Source of the DNA: Candidatus Omnitrophota bacterium | GTDB taxonomy: Bacteria; Omnitrophota; Gorgyraeia; Gygaellales; Profunditerraquicolaceae | Assembly (NCBI GenBank): GCA_023247875.1 | Contig: JAHFFQ010000081.1 | Span: forward strand, 1 to 6,731 | Direction of reading: 5' to 3' | DNA: 6,731 bases | Shown: piece after piece, positions 1-5,866 of the stretch | Layout: every line of letters starts with the position of its first letter | Numbering within the stretch: position 1 is the stretch's first letter | Program-made: the position numbers and the translations under genes | Notes under the pieces: generated by a model | The model's database searches: none | Told to the model about the DNA's origin: nothing | The model's input: only the letters and a program-made list of their open reading frames with translations

Positions 1-642
1 GTAGTCTCTTTGGGGCTTTCGCCGAATATGTCGGTATCTCAAATTGACCGGCTGGCCAAAGGCATGTTTAGCCTGGCCAGAAAATACCGCATAAATATCG
101 TCGGCGGGGATATCAGCTCCGCGGACAAATTAATTATAGACGTAAGTATGCTGGGTGTTGTTGAGAAGAAGAACCTTTGTTTACGCTCCGGCGCAAAAAC
201 CGGAGATATCATTATGGTTACAGGCTCGCTGGGCGGCTCAATTAAAGGCAAACATTTGAAATTTGAACCGCGGCTTAAAGAGGCGCGTTTTTTAGTGAAT
301 AATTTCAAGGTCAACTCTATGATCGATATCTCTGACGGCCTGCTCCAGGACTTAGGCCATATCCTGGAGCAAAGTTCGGCCGGAGCGGTGATATATGAGA
401 AACTTATTCCCTTAAGCGGGGAGGCCGGCGGAATAGATGAGGCGCTTTCTTCGGGTGAGGAGTTTGAGCTGCTTTTTACCGCCTCAAGGGACCAAGCCGG
501 TAAGATCATGAAAAGTTCCAAATACCGCTTTAGGCCAATTGGCGAGATAATGCCTAAGGGCTTCGGCTTAAGGACGATCAACTACAGGAATGAATATTCA
601 AGAATAAAATCCTTAGGGTTTAAACATTTCCAGCTTAAATGA
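1..642 (+). CDS. thiL: Thiamine-monophosphate kinase ThiL, 3' part (5' end outside window)
   Basis: ThiL phosphorylates thiamine monophosphate with ATP to give thiamine pyrophosphate, the last step of cofactor synthesis in the cytoplasm. The frame is open from base 1, giving 213 codons before TGA at 640-642. ThiL is usually about 310-330 residues, so roughly the first 100 (including the N-terminal Asp-rich metal/ATP segment) lie to the left. Visible family motifs, numbered from the first codon here, are VGGD (34-37), TGSLGGS (74-80), MIDISDGL (107-114) followed by LGHILE, the GEEFELLFT block (152-160; family form usually GEDYELLFT) and PIGEI near 180. The TTG at 10-12 is an internal Leu codon and not a start, because homologous sequence continues upstream of it. 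The stop overlaps the tsaE start as ATGA. Identification is firm; the Asp-to-Glu and Tyr-to-Phe changes in the GEDYEL block are conservative. Confidence 0.93.
   Translation, partial: VVSLGLSPNMSVSQIDRLAKGMFSLARKYRINIVGGDISSADKLIIDVSMLGVVEKKNLCLRSGAKTGDIIMVTGSLGGSIKGKHLKFEPRLKEARFLVNNFKVNSMIDISDGLLQDLGHILEQSSAGAVIYEKLIPLSGEAGGIDEALSSGEEFELLFTASRDQAGKIMKSSKYRFRPIGEIMPKGFGLRTINYRNEYSRIKSLGFKHFQLK
341..371. repeat. Perfect 10-bp inverted repeat inside thiL
   Basis: TGCTCCAGGA (341-350) is followed after 11 nt by its exact reverse complement TCCTGGAGCA (362-371). It can form a 10-bp stem with an 11-nt loop in RNA or single-stranded DNA. It lies in the codons just after the conserved ISDGL motif, so amino-acid constraint may explain it. 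There is no T-tract, so it is not an intrinsic terminator. Confidence 0.6.
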
Positions 643-1106
643 AAAAATTATCCAAGTCAGTTTCTTCAACTTTAAGAATAGGCAGGAGTATCAGCCGCCT
701 TCTCAAACCCGGGGATATCGTTCTTCTCTCCGGTTCGCTTGGCGCCGGAAAAACAGTCCTGGCTAAAGGCATTGCTCAGGGCCTGGGGATAAACAAGGAT
801 AAGGTAGTCAGCCCTTCTTTTGTCCTGCTGCGCGCATACAAGGGAAAGCATCCGCTGCATCATTTTGATTTTTACCGGTTAAAGATTCCCGCTGATATAC
901 TGGCTCTTGGATATGAGGAGTATTTTTATTCCGAAGGCATTACGGTGATCGAATGGCCGGAGCGCTTGAAATTCCTCTTGCCTAAAGAATTCTTAAAGAT
1001 TAAACTATCTGCTAAAGCAGCCAACAGCCGGGTCCTTGAGTTTATTGCCAGGGGCGCAGGATACAAGCGGCTCTTAGGAAAGATCAATGAAAATATTAGG
1101 GATTGA
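639..1106 (+). CDS. tsaE: tRNA t6A37 threonylcarbamoyladenosine biosynthesis ATPase TsaE
   Basis: TsaE is the small P-loop ATPase that works with TsaB and TsaD to transfer threonylcarbamoyl to A37 of ANN-decoding tRNAs; its ATPase cycle is thought to reset the TsaBD complex. The 155-residue product matches the usual 140-160. A Walker A motif of the form GxxGxGKT spans residues 32-39 (K38, T39), preceded by the usual PGDIVLLSG strand. SPSF (58-61) stands in for the family SPTF switch-like motif, HHFDFYRL is at 74-81, and IEWPERL (104-110) carries the typical Glu-Trp. The ATG at 639 overlaps the thiL stop by 4 nt (ATGA), and I see no Shine-Dalgarno sequence, so translation is probably coupled to thiL. 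The gene overlaps tsaB by 20 nt. Confidence 0.95.
   Translation: MKKLSKSVSSTLRIGRSISRLLKPGDIVLLSGSLGAGKTVLAKGIAQGLGINKDKVVSPSFVLLRAYKGKHPLHHFDFYRLKIPADILALGYEEYFYSEGITVIEWPERLKFLLPKEFLKIKLSAKAANSRVLEFIARGAGYKRLLGKINENIRD
1074..1089 (+). promoter_or_regulatory. Shine-Dalgarno sequence for tsaB
   Basis: AGGA at about 1076-1079 lies 7 nt upstream of the tsaB ATG (1087-1089), inside the end of tsaE. It is the only convincing ribosome binding site I found among the complete starts in the window, and it supports the chosen tsaB start despite the overlap with tsaE. Confidence 0.6.
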
Positions 1107-1761
1107 TACCACCACGAAATTTCTTTGCTTAGGTCTTTATGCCAACAGCTCATTTTATGAATGTAAGCTTGAAATGGGCAGGAATCTTTCCGCGTTGCTT
1201 GCAGTAACTATCCAGAGAGCCCTGGCTGCAGCGGGGTTAAAGGCCGCCGATATTGATTGCTTTGCCTGTGGCTTAGGGCCGGGCTCTTTTACCGGCATGC
1301 GCATTGGTTTGGCGACGATAAAGGGCTTAAGCATCGTAAGGAATAAGCCGGTGATCGGCATACCTTCGCTGGATATCCTGGCGAAAAACGCTCCGGAAAA
1401 AGACAGCCTTATTGTCACTGCGCTGGATGCCAGAAGAGGACTCATCTATTGCTGCTCTTACAAAAATGAGAGGGGAACATTAAGGCGTAAAAGCGAATAC
1501 GCGCTTTTAACCTTGGATGAATTCATTAAAAAGTTCAACCGGCATCCGCTGATCTTGGGTGATGCGGTATCTGTCTATGGAGATAAGATTTCAAGCGCCA
1601 TAAAAGGCGCCTGTCTCCTGGATAAGGACTACTGGTTCCCCGAAACGCATAATCTTATGGAGCTGGCTCTTGAAAAAGCCAGGGCCAAGAAATTCACCAG
1701 CAGCCTTACCGTTAAACCCATTTATCTATACCCTAAAGAATGCCAGATAAAAACAAGATAG
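1087..1761 (+). CDS. tsaB: tRNA t6A37 biosynthesis dimerization protein TsaB
   Basis: TsaB is an ASKHA-fold, inactive paralogue of TsaD that scaffolds the TsaBDE complex for t6A modification of tRNA. The 224-residue product fits the family (about 220-240). The N-terminus MKILGIDTT is the phosphate-1-like strand with D7. The signature GLGPGSFTGMRIGL covers roughly 62-75, followed by ATIKGLS, and a DARRGLIY-like segment lies near 115-122. The His-Ser commonly found after the second strand (RxHS) appears here as RNLS. The C-terminus ends in IYLYPKECQ-like sequence, resembling the usual TsaB tail. The start is supported by AGGA 7 nt upstream. It overlaps tsaE by 20 nt and alr by 22 nt, so all are probably on one transcript. 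tsaD, the catalytic partner, is not in this window. Confidence 0.94.
   Translation: MKILGIDTTTKFLCLGLYANSSFYECKLEMGRNLSALLAVTIQRALAAAGLKAADIDCFACGLGPGSFTGMRIGLATIKGLSIVRNKPVIGIPSLDILAKNAPEKDSLIVTALDARRGLIYCCSYKNERGTLRRKSEYALLTLDEFIKKFNRHPLILGDAVSVYGDKISSAIKGACLLDKDYWFPETHNLMELALEKARAKKFTSSLTVKPIYLYPKECQIKTR
1482..1514. repeat. Imperfect inverted repeat inside tsaB
   Basis: AAAAGCG (1489-1495) and CGCTTTT (1502-1508) are exact reverse complements around a 6-nt loop. Outside them AAGG (1482-1485) can pair with CCTT (1511-1514) across a small internal loop of 3 and 2 nt. There is no T-run after the second arm, so it is not an intrinsic terminator. A function is not shown. Confidence 0.4.
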
Positions 1762-2864
1762 GTTACCGGCCAACCTGGGCAGAGGTAAACCTCGATAACC
1801 TGGAGCATAATTTTAAGAAGATCAGGTCCTTGCTGAGGCCAAAGACCAAGACCATGGTCACTGTCAAGGCTGATGCTTACGGCCACGGGCTTATCCCGGT
1901 ATCCAAAAGATTGGTTGCTAGCGGGGTGGATTTTCTGGGGGTCGCCTCTATTGATGAAGGGATAAAATTAAGGAAGGCCGGAATTAAAACCCCAATCCTG
2001 GTCCTCGGCCTGACCCTTAAGAAAGATATCCAGCCGCTCTTTGACTTTTGCCTTACTCCTACTGTATGCGATGAAGATTTCGCCTCGGCGCTTGACCGCA
2101 GGGCCGGGAGATTGAATAAAAGACTAGCCGTTCATATCAAGGTAGATACCGGGATGGGCAGGATCGGGGTCCTGCATGAAGATGCCTTTGCCCTGGTAAA
2201 AAAGATCCACAAACTCAAATCTGTTATAATTGAAGGGATCTTTACGCATTTTCCTTTCGCTGACCTCAACCGTAAATTCACTGATTTTCAGATCCATCTA
2301 TTTAACAAGTTAGTCGCGGAGCTAAAGAAAAGCGGTATAATCATACCGCTGGTCCATGCGGCAAACAGCATCGGGTTAATTGATTATAAGGATAGTCACT
2401 TTACCATGGTCAGGCCGGGCCTGGTGATCTACGGACTGCATCCTAAGGAAGGATTGGAGATAAATCTAAAACCGGTGTTAAGCCTTAAGACCCGGGTGAT
2501 CTTTATCAAGCAGGTTCCCGCCGGATACGGGATAAGTTACGGTCACGCTTACATAACCAGGCGCTTGACGCGTATCGTCACTCTGCCTATCGGTTACGGT
2601 GACGGTTATCCGCGCAACCTTTCTAACTTAGCCCGGGTTTTGATCGGAGGCAGGCGCCTGTGCATAAGTGGCAGGATCTGCATGGACCAGATCATGGTAG
2701 ACGTAGGCAGGCAAAAACCGAAAGTCGGCGATGAGGTTGTTTTGATCGGCAGGCAGGGAAAACAAAAGATCACCGTTGAAGAGTTAGCGGCGTTATCCGG
2801 TACAATCCCCTATGAGATCGTCTGCGGTTTAGGCAGCCGCATCCCCCGTATTTACACCCCTTGA
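1740..2864 (+). CDS. alr: Alanine racemase (PLP-dependent)
   Basis: Interconverts L- and D-alanine in the cytoplasm, supplying D-Ala for the peptidoglycan stem peptide. The 374-residue product is a normal family length. The N-terminal TIM barrel carries VKADAYGHG at 42-50, with K43 the PLP Schiff-base lysine. HIKVDTGMGRIG (132-143) carries K134, the equivalent of the carbamylated lysine of Geobacillus Alr, and R141. RPGLVIYG (225-232) holds the pyridine-contacting Arg. In the C-terminal beta domain, Y267 in ISYGHAY is the second catalytic base, PIGYGDGYPR is at 283-292, and RICMDQIMVD (312-321) contains the Met-Asp active-site pair. All key residues are present, so it should be active. The ATG overlaps tsaB by 22 nt and has no clear Shine-Dalgarno sequence, suggesting translational coupling. 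It ends 5 bp from the convergent lptG. Confidence 0.97.
   Translation: MPDKNKIGYRPTWAEVNLDNLEHNFKKIRSLLRPKTKTMVTVKADAYGHGLIPVSKRLVASGVDFLGVASIDEGIKLRKAGIKTPILVLGLTLKKDIQPLFDFCLTPTVCDEDFASALDRRAGRLNKRLAVHIKVDTGMGRIGVLHEDAFALVKKIHKLKSVIIEGIFTHFPFADLNRKFTDFQIHLFNKLVAELKKSGIIIPLVHAANSIGLIDYKDSHFTMVRPGLVIYGLHPKEGLEINLKPVLSLKTRVIFIKQVPAGYGISYGHAYITRRLTRIVTLPIGYGDGYPRNLSNLARVLIGGRRLCISGRICMDQIMVDVGRQKPKVGDEVVLIGRQGKQKITVEELAALSGTIPYEIVCGLGSRIPRIYTP
2331..2350. repeat. Perfect 8-bp inverted repeat inside alr
   Basis: AGCGGTAT (2331-2338) and ATACCGCT (2343-2350) are exact reverse complements separated by AATC, a compact possible stem-loop within alr. No T-tract follows. An 8-bp match with a short loop is not very improbable in a window of this size. 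Confidence 0.45.
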
Positions 2865-2869
2865 GATTT

Positions 2870-3970
2870 TTAAGGCAATTTTCGGATAAGATAAATGCTT
2901 CCTGTTAATACTATGATGTGGCTCATTGAGGCGGCGAAGAGCGGTGGGATCAATCCGGATTTTCCCACGGCCAGGCACACCGCGTCGAGGACATAATAGA
3001 GGAACCCCACGATGATCGAGATCCCTATCGAAGCCATACCCGTAGCGCGCTTACGCATCATCAGCGAAAAAGGTATGCCCAGCAGCATGATTATAATGCT
3101 GGTAAAGGGCATCATGAAGCGCTGATAAAGGTCAACCTTGAGGTTACGGGTCACGGAAGTTGCCCCGCTTTTAGAGATCCTCCAGATATAATCCTGCATT
3201 TCCCGGATATCCATCAGCTCGGGTTTTTGCCTTAAGGAGGCGAAATCCTTGGGCGTCTCCGGTATGGTCATGATCTCTTCTTCGAAATAAACCGGCTCCT
3301 CCACTACCTGGCCGTTCTTGTCAAAATTATAGGTAATACACTGGTAGAATTTCCATAATCCATCCTGGTAAACCCCTTTGGTGGCGACGATCTTCTTGGT
3401 CAGGTTCTGGTGGTCATCCTGCTCAAGTATGGTTATTCCTTCCATGGTCTTGGTCGCCAGGGTGAATTTATTGATAAAGAAGAGCCTGTTCTTAAGGCCG
3501 TACATAGAGAGATTAATTATCGTTTCGATTTTTTTGAATTTGCTTTTTTTGGCCCCCTCATCCATCTGGGCCTTGATCCTCTGGTTTTCGGCTAAAGCCC
3601 TTGGGCTGATCCTGTCATTGACCCAGAAGACCAGCATACTGATCAGCAAGCCGAAGATCAACGCCTCCCTGCAGATTTCAAATATGCTCATCCCGCTTGA
3701 ACGCATGGCGATTATTTCATTGTTATGATTAAGCTTACCGAATGTGTAAACCGCGCTTAAGAGGCAGGCAAAGGGGGAAACCTGCACGAACATTACCGGA
3801 AGATAAGACAGGTAATAGCGGATCAGGAGCATCAGGTTGACCTGCTGTTTCAGTATATCCTCAAGGTTGGTGAGCAGGTCGATAATGACATAGAGAAAGA
3901 GGAAAACGAAAATGCAGGAAATGAATATGCTGATCACGGATTTCAGGATATAGCGGTCTAGGATGCGCAT
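2870..3970 (-). CDS. lptG: LPS export permease LptG (YjgP/YjgQ family)
   Basis: LptF and LptG are the inner-membrane subunits of the LptB2FG ABC transporter that extracts lipopolysaccharide from the membrane and feeds the periplasmic bridge. The 366-residue product shows the family layout: hydrophobic segments near residues 12-33, 48-78 and 100-118, a soluble periplasmic beta-jellyroll region of about 120-280, then three more segments near 287-306, 313-334 and 340-363. NNEIIAMRSSG (83-93) matches the conserved cytoplasmic coupling motif that contacts LptB. The N-terminus MRILDRYIL resembles LptG more than LptF, and it follows the other copy as in the usual lptF-lptG order, so I assign LptG. 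It starts 13 nt inside the end of lptF without a visible Shine-Dalgarno sequence, suggesting coupling. LptB is not in the window. The F-versus-G assignment is less sure than the family. Confidence 0.88.
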   Translation of the reverse strand: MRILDRYILKSVISIFISCIFVFLFLYVIIDLLTNLEDILKQQVNLMLLIRYYLSYLPVMFVQVSPFACLLSAVYTFGKLNHNNEIIAMRSSGMSIFEICREALIFGLLISMLVFWVNDRISPRALAENQRIKAQMDEGAKKSKFKKIETIINLSMYGLKNRLFFINKFTLATKTMEGITILEQDDHQNLTKKIVATKGVYQDGLWKFYQCITYNFDKNGQVVEEPVYFEEEIMTIPETPKDFASLRQKPELMDIREMQDYIWRISKSGATSVTRNLKVDLYQRFMMPFTSIIIMLLGIPFSLMMRKRATGMASIGISIIVGFLYYVLDAVCLAVGKSGLIPPLFAASMSHIIVLTGSIYLIRKLP

Positions 3971-5061
3971 AGTTTATACATTAAGAATGAGCCGGCTGAG
4001 CCGAATATAATGTTCGGCAACCAGAGGGCAAGAGCCGGAGGCAGGTGCCCTTCGATAGCCAGCGCCTCGCAGCCGATAAATAAAGGATAATATAAGACGA
4101 TGATCAGGACGGCAATGCCGATGTTGATGGATTTCTCGCGCCTGCGCGTAATGATGCCCAGGGATGAGCCCAAAAGCATGAAGACAAAACATGAGAAGGC
4201 CAGGGCTAATTTTTCATGGATCTCCGTTATCAGGGGGGCAGGGTTTATCCCCTCGCTTCTAAGTTTCTTCGCCTCTTTCTTCAGCTCATGGATAGTCATC
4301 TCCTTGAATTTCTTATCCACGACCTTATCCTGCATCTGGGCCATATCCAGGTTCATGAAGTAGGTGCGGAAGTTGAGTTTGTAAAAGCTGGTGGGGTTTT
4401 CCGGGTCAGGCTCATCGCTGGTCCCGTCGATAAGCTTAAGCTTGATGGTATTCTGCTCCGGCATAGCGATGAACTCGCCGGCTTTGGCAACGATGGTGCG
4501 CGTGGGCTTATCTTCCCCCTGCGGCTCATAGATGCGGATATTGTTAAGCCGGTTTTTCTTCTGGTCAACATGGTAGATGAAGAGTATATATCTCTGGAAG
4601 GAGTTGATGAATACCCCCTCCTCAAACGCGGCGGTGGGGTTCTTAAACCCCATCTGCTTTAAGGTCTTGCGGTAGGCAAAATGTGCGTAGGAGGCGGCCC
4701 GGTCATTAAAAACAGCCAGCGCCAGGCTTAGTATAAGCCCGATGATCAAGAGGGGCATGAGCAGCCTGAAGAGGCTTACCCCGCTTGAGCGTATGGCGAT
4801 TATTTCATTATCGCTGGAGAACCTTCCCAGGGCAAGGAGCACAGCTACCAGGACGGATATGGGGAGGGTGTAGGTGACCAGGTAGGGCATAAGGTAAATG
4901 AGCAGCTGTATGACGCTAAAAATGTCCACTCCTTTGTTGATCACCAGGTCGGCGATGCGCTTTAAGTTACCGATGAGGACCATGACAAAGGTTAAAACCC
5001 CCAGGACAAGCAAGAGTGGAGAGATGAACTCTTTTAAGATGTAATTTCGCAGGATTTTCAT
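3958..5061 (-). CDS. lptF: LPS export permease LptF (YjgP/YjgQ family)
   Basis: This is the partner membrane subunit of the LptB2FG lipopolysaccharide extractor. The 367-residue product has hydrophobic segments near residues 13-31, 48-78 and 98-118, a soluble periplasmic domain of roughly 120-280 that is rich in beta-like sequence, and C-terminal segments near 284-304, 312-333 and 341-363. SDNEIIAIRSSG (83-94) is the conserved cytoplasmic coupling helix motif. A basic RRREK run (306-310) sits in the loop between segments 4 and 5. It begins only 2 nt after the comF stop, has no obvious Shine-Dalgarno sequence, and overlaps lptG by 13 nt, so the three probably share one transcript from the comF promoter. 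The first-in-pair position favours LptF over LptG. Its best sequence resemblance inside the window is to lptG, as expected for this paralogous pair. Confidence 0.87.
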   Translation of the reverse strand: MKILRNYILKEFISPLLLVLGVLTFVMVLIGNLKRIADLVINKGVDIFSVIQLLIYLMPYLVTYTLPISVLVAVLLALGRFSSDNEIIAIRSSGVSLFRLLMPLLIIGLILSLALAVFNDRAASYAHFAYRKTLKQMGFKNPTAAFEEGVFINSFQRYILFIYHVDQKKNRLNNIRIYEPQGEDKPTRTIVAKAGEFIAMPEQNTIKLKLIDGTSDEPDPENPTSFYKLNFRTYFMNLDMAQMQDKVVDKKFKEMTIHELKKEAKKLRSEGINPAPLITEIHEKLALAFSCFVFMLLGSSLGIITRRREKSINIGIAVLIIVLYYPLFIGCEALAIEGHLPPALALWLPNIIFGSAGSFLMYKLCAS

Positions 5062-5063
5062 AA

Positions 5064-5789
5064 TTAGCTTGCCAGGGTCAGGAGGATTACTCTCTTTGCC
5101 CCGGATTCTTTTAAGCTTTTGGCTGCCTGGTTTGCGGTAGCTCCGGTAGTCAAAACATCATCGACCAGCAGCAGATTCTTTTCCCTGATCAGCTCAGGCC
5201 TGATCACGCAAAATCCATTTTCCATGTTAAGTCGCCTTCCTTCAGGGTCCAGCTCGGCCTGGGTTTTAGTTGGCTTGGGCCGCATCAATACCTGCGGCAG
5301 GACTGTTTTCTTGCACTCCCGGCCTATCTGGCCGCTTAATATTTCTGCCTGGTTAAATTCCCTCTCCCGCAGCCGGCTCTTATGCAGCGGAACGGGAATG
5401 ATAAAATCCATCTCCCCGACGGGTAGGTTATACTCCCCGATAAATTCATTCATGATCTTTCCCAGTCCCTCTCCCAGGTAATCATCCCCGGTATATTTAA
5501 AATCACGGATCAGTTTCTTTGTTATGCCGCTGTATCTACATGGGCTAAAAGCCCGGTCAAAATTGAATTTTACCTTAAGGCAGGTGGGGCAGATATTCTT
5601 TTCTACGCTGGCGCCTTCCAGGTGCCTGCCGCAGGAAACGCAAAAAGGAGGCAGGTTCATTTCCAGTTTGTCCCTGCATGAGGCGCAGATAAATTTCCGC
5701 GCTTTATCCGGGGCCAATTTTAGCCCGCAGCCAGGGCAGCAGTCAGGATAGATAAGGTCCTTTAATCCTTTGGCAAGCTGGCGCAACAT
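5064..5789 (-). CDS. comF: ComF family protein (zinc-ribbon plus phosphoribosyltransferase fold)
   Basis: ComF-type proteins carry a type I phosphoribosyltransferase fold; in competent bacteria ComF is needed for handling incoming single-stranded DNA, but the catalytic reaction is not settled. From the ATG at 5789 the product is 241 residues. The N-terminal third holds four CxxC pairs (C18/C21, C35/C38, C50/C53, C67/C70), consistent with a double zinc ribbon. FKYTGD is at 97-102, IPVPLH near 131-136, REFNQAE at 143-149 and the PRPP-binding loop VDDVLTTGAT at 209-218. An in-frame TTG at 5849 would add 20 residues (rich in Asn, Phe, Tyr, Lys) unlike a ComF N-terminus. Its codon lies upstream of the promoter that I recognise, so the ATG is preferred. 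No other competence genes are present. The gene heads the operon with lptF and lptG, whose functional link to ComF is unclear. Confidence 0.9.
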   Translation of the reverse strand: MLRQLAKGLKDLIYPDCCPGCGLKLAPDKARKFICASCRDKLEMNLPPFCVSCGRHLEGASVEKNICPTCLKVKFNFDRAFSPCRYSGITKKLIRDFKYTGDDYLGEGLGKIMNEFIGEYNLPVGEMDFIIPVPLHKSRLREREFNQAEILSGQIGRECKKTVLPQVLMRPKPTKTQAELDPEGRRLNMENGFCVIRPELIREKNLLLVDDVLTTGATANQAAKSLKESGAKRVILLTLAS

Positions 5790-5795
5790 AAAGAT

Positions 5796-5824
5796 ATGAT
5801 AACAATGAAATTTAGCTTTGTCAA
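5796..5824 (-). promoter_or_regulatory. Sigma-70-type promoter for comF-lptF-lptG, predicted leaderless
   Basis: On the minus strand, TTGACA (5824-5819) is followed by a 17-bp spacer and TATCAT (5801-5796), which matches TATAAT at five of six positions. A TGT directly precedes the -10 box, giving an extended -10 (TGn). Only 6 nt separate the -10 from the ATG at 5789. A start point at the usual 7th base would fall on the A of that ATG, so the mRNA should be leaderless or nearly so. Inferred from sequence only. Confidence 0.78.
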
Positions 5825-5835
5825 AGTAATTGACA
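5819..5835. promoter_or_regulatory. Inverted repeat formed by the two abutting -35 boxes; possible shared operator
   Basis: TGTCAA (5819-5824), five bases, then TTGACA (5830-5835) form a perfect 6-bp inverted repeat with an 11-bp centre-to-centre spacing, about one helical turn. The symmetry follows automatically from two divergent -35 boxes and does not extend into the flanks or the spacer, so an operator role is speculative. Two polymerases could hardly bind at once. Confidence 0.4.
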
Positions 5836-5858
5836 TTGGACTCCGCCAATAGTAGAAT
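5830..5858 (+). promoter_or_regulatory. Sigma-70-type promoter for pyrE, predicted leaderless
   Basis: TTGACA (5830-5835), a 17-bp spacer and TAGAAT (5853-5858, five of six to TATAAT) form a near-consensus promoter. The pyrE ATG begins 8 nt after the -10 box, so transcription starting 7-9 nt downstream gives a 5' leader of 0-2 nt. There is no Shine-Dalgarno sequence before the ATG, which fits a leaderless mRNA. Confidence 0.78.
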
Positions 5859-5866
5859 AATTTACC

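Noticed and set aside
10..12. TTG as the start of a complete first gene
   Set aside because: The frame is open to base 1 and the product lacks the N-terminal third of ThiL, so the gene starts outside the window.
39..581. 180-codon open frame on the minus strand opposite thiL
   Set aside because: It is antisense to clear ThiL motifs, its Ser/Pro/Ile-rich product matches no family I know, and it is best explained as a shadow of thiL codon usage.
2823..2841. TGCGG...CCGCA stem near the 3' end of alr as a terminator
   Set aside because: The stem is only 5 bp with a 9-nt loop, lies inside alr and has no T-tract after it.
4432..4443. 12-bp palindrome AAGCTTAAGCTT
   Set aside because: It lies inside lptF and simply encodes an alternating Lys-Leu stretch; no regulatory context.
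4100..4662. Plus-strand open frames of 87 and 148 codons opposite lptF
   Set aside because: They overlap a convincing lptF on the other strand, have no start signals, and their products show no recognisable motif.
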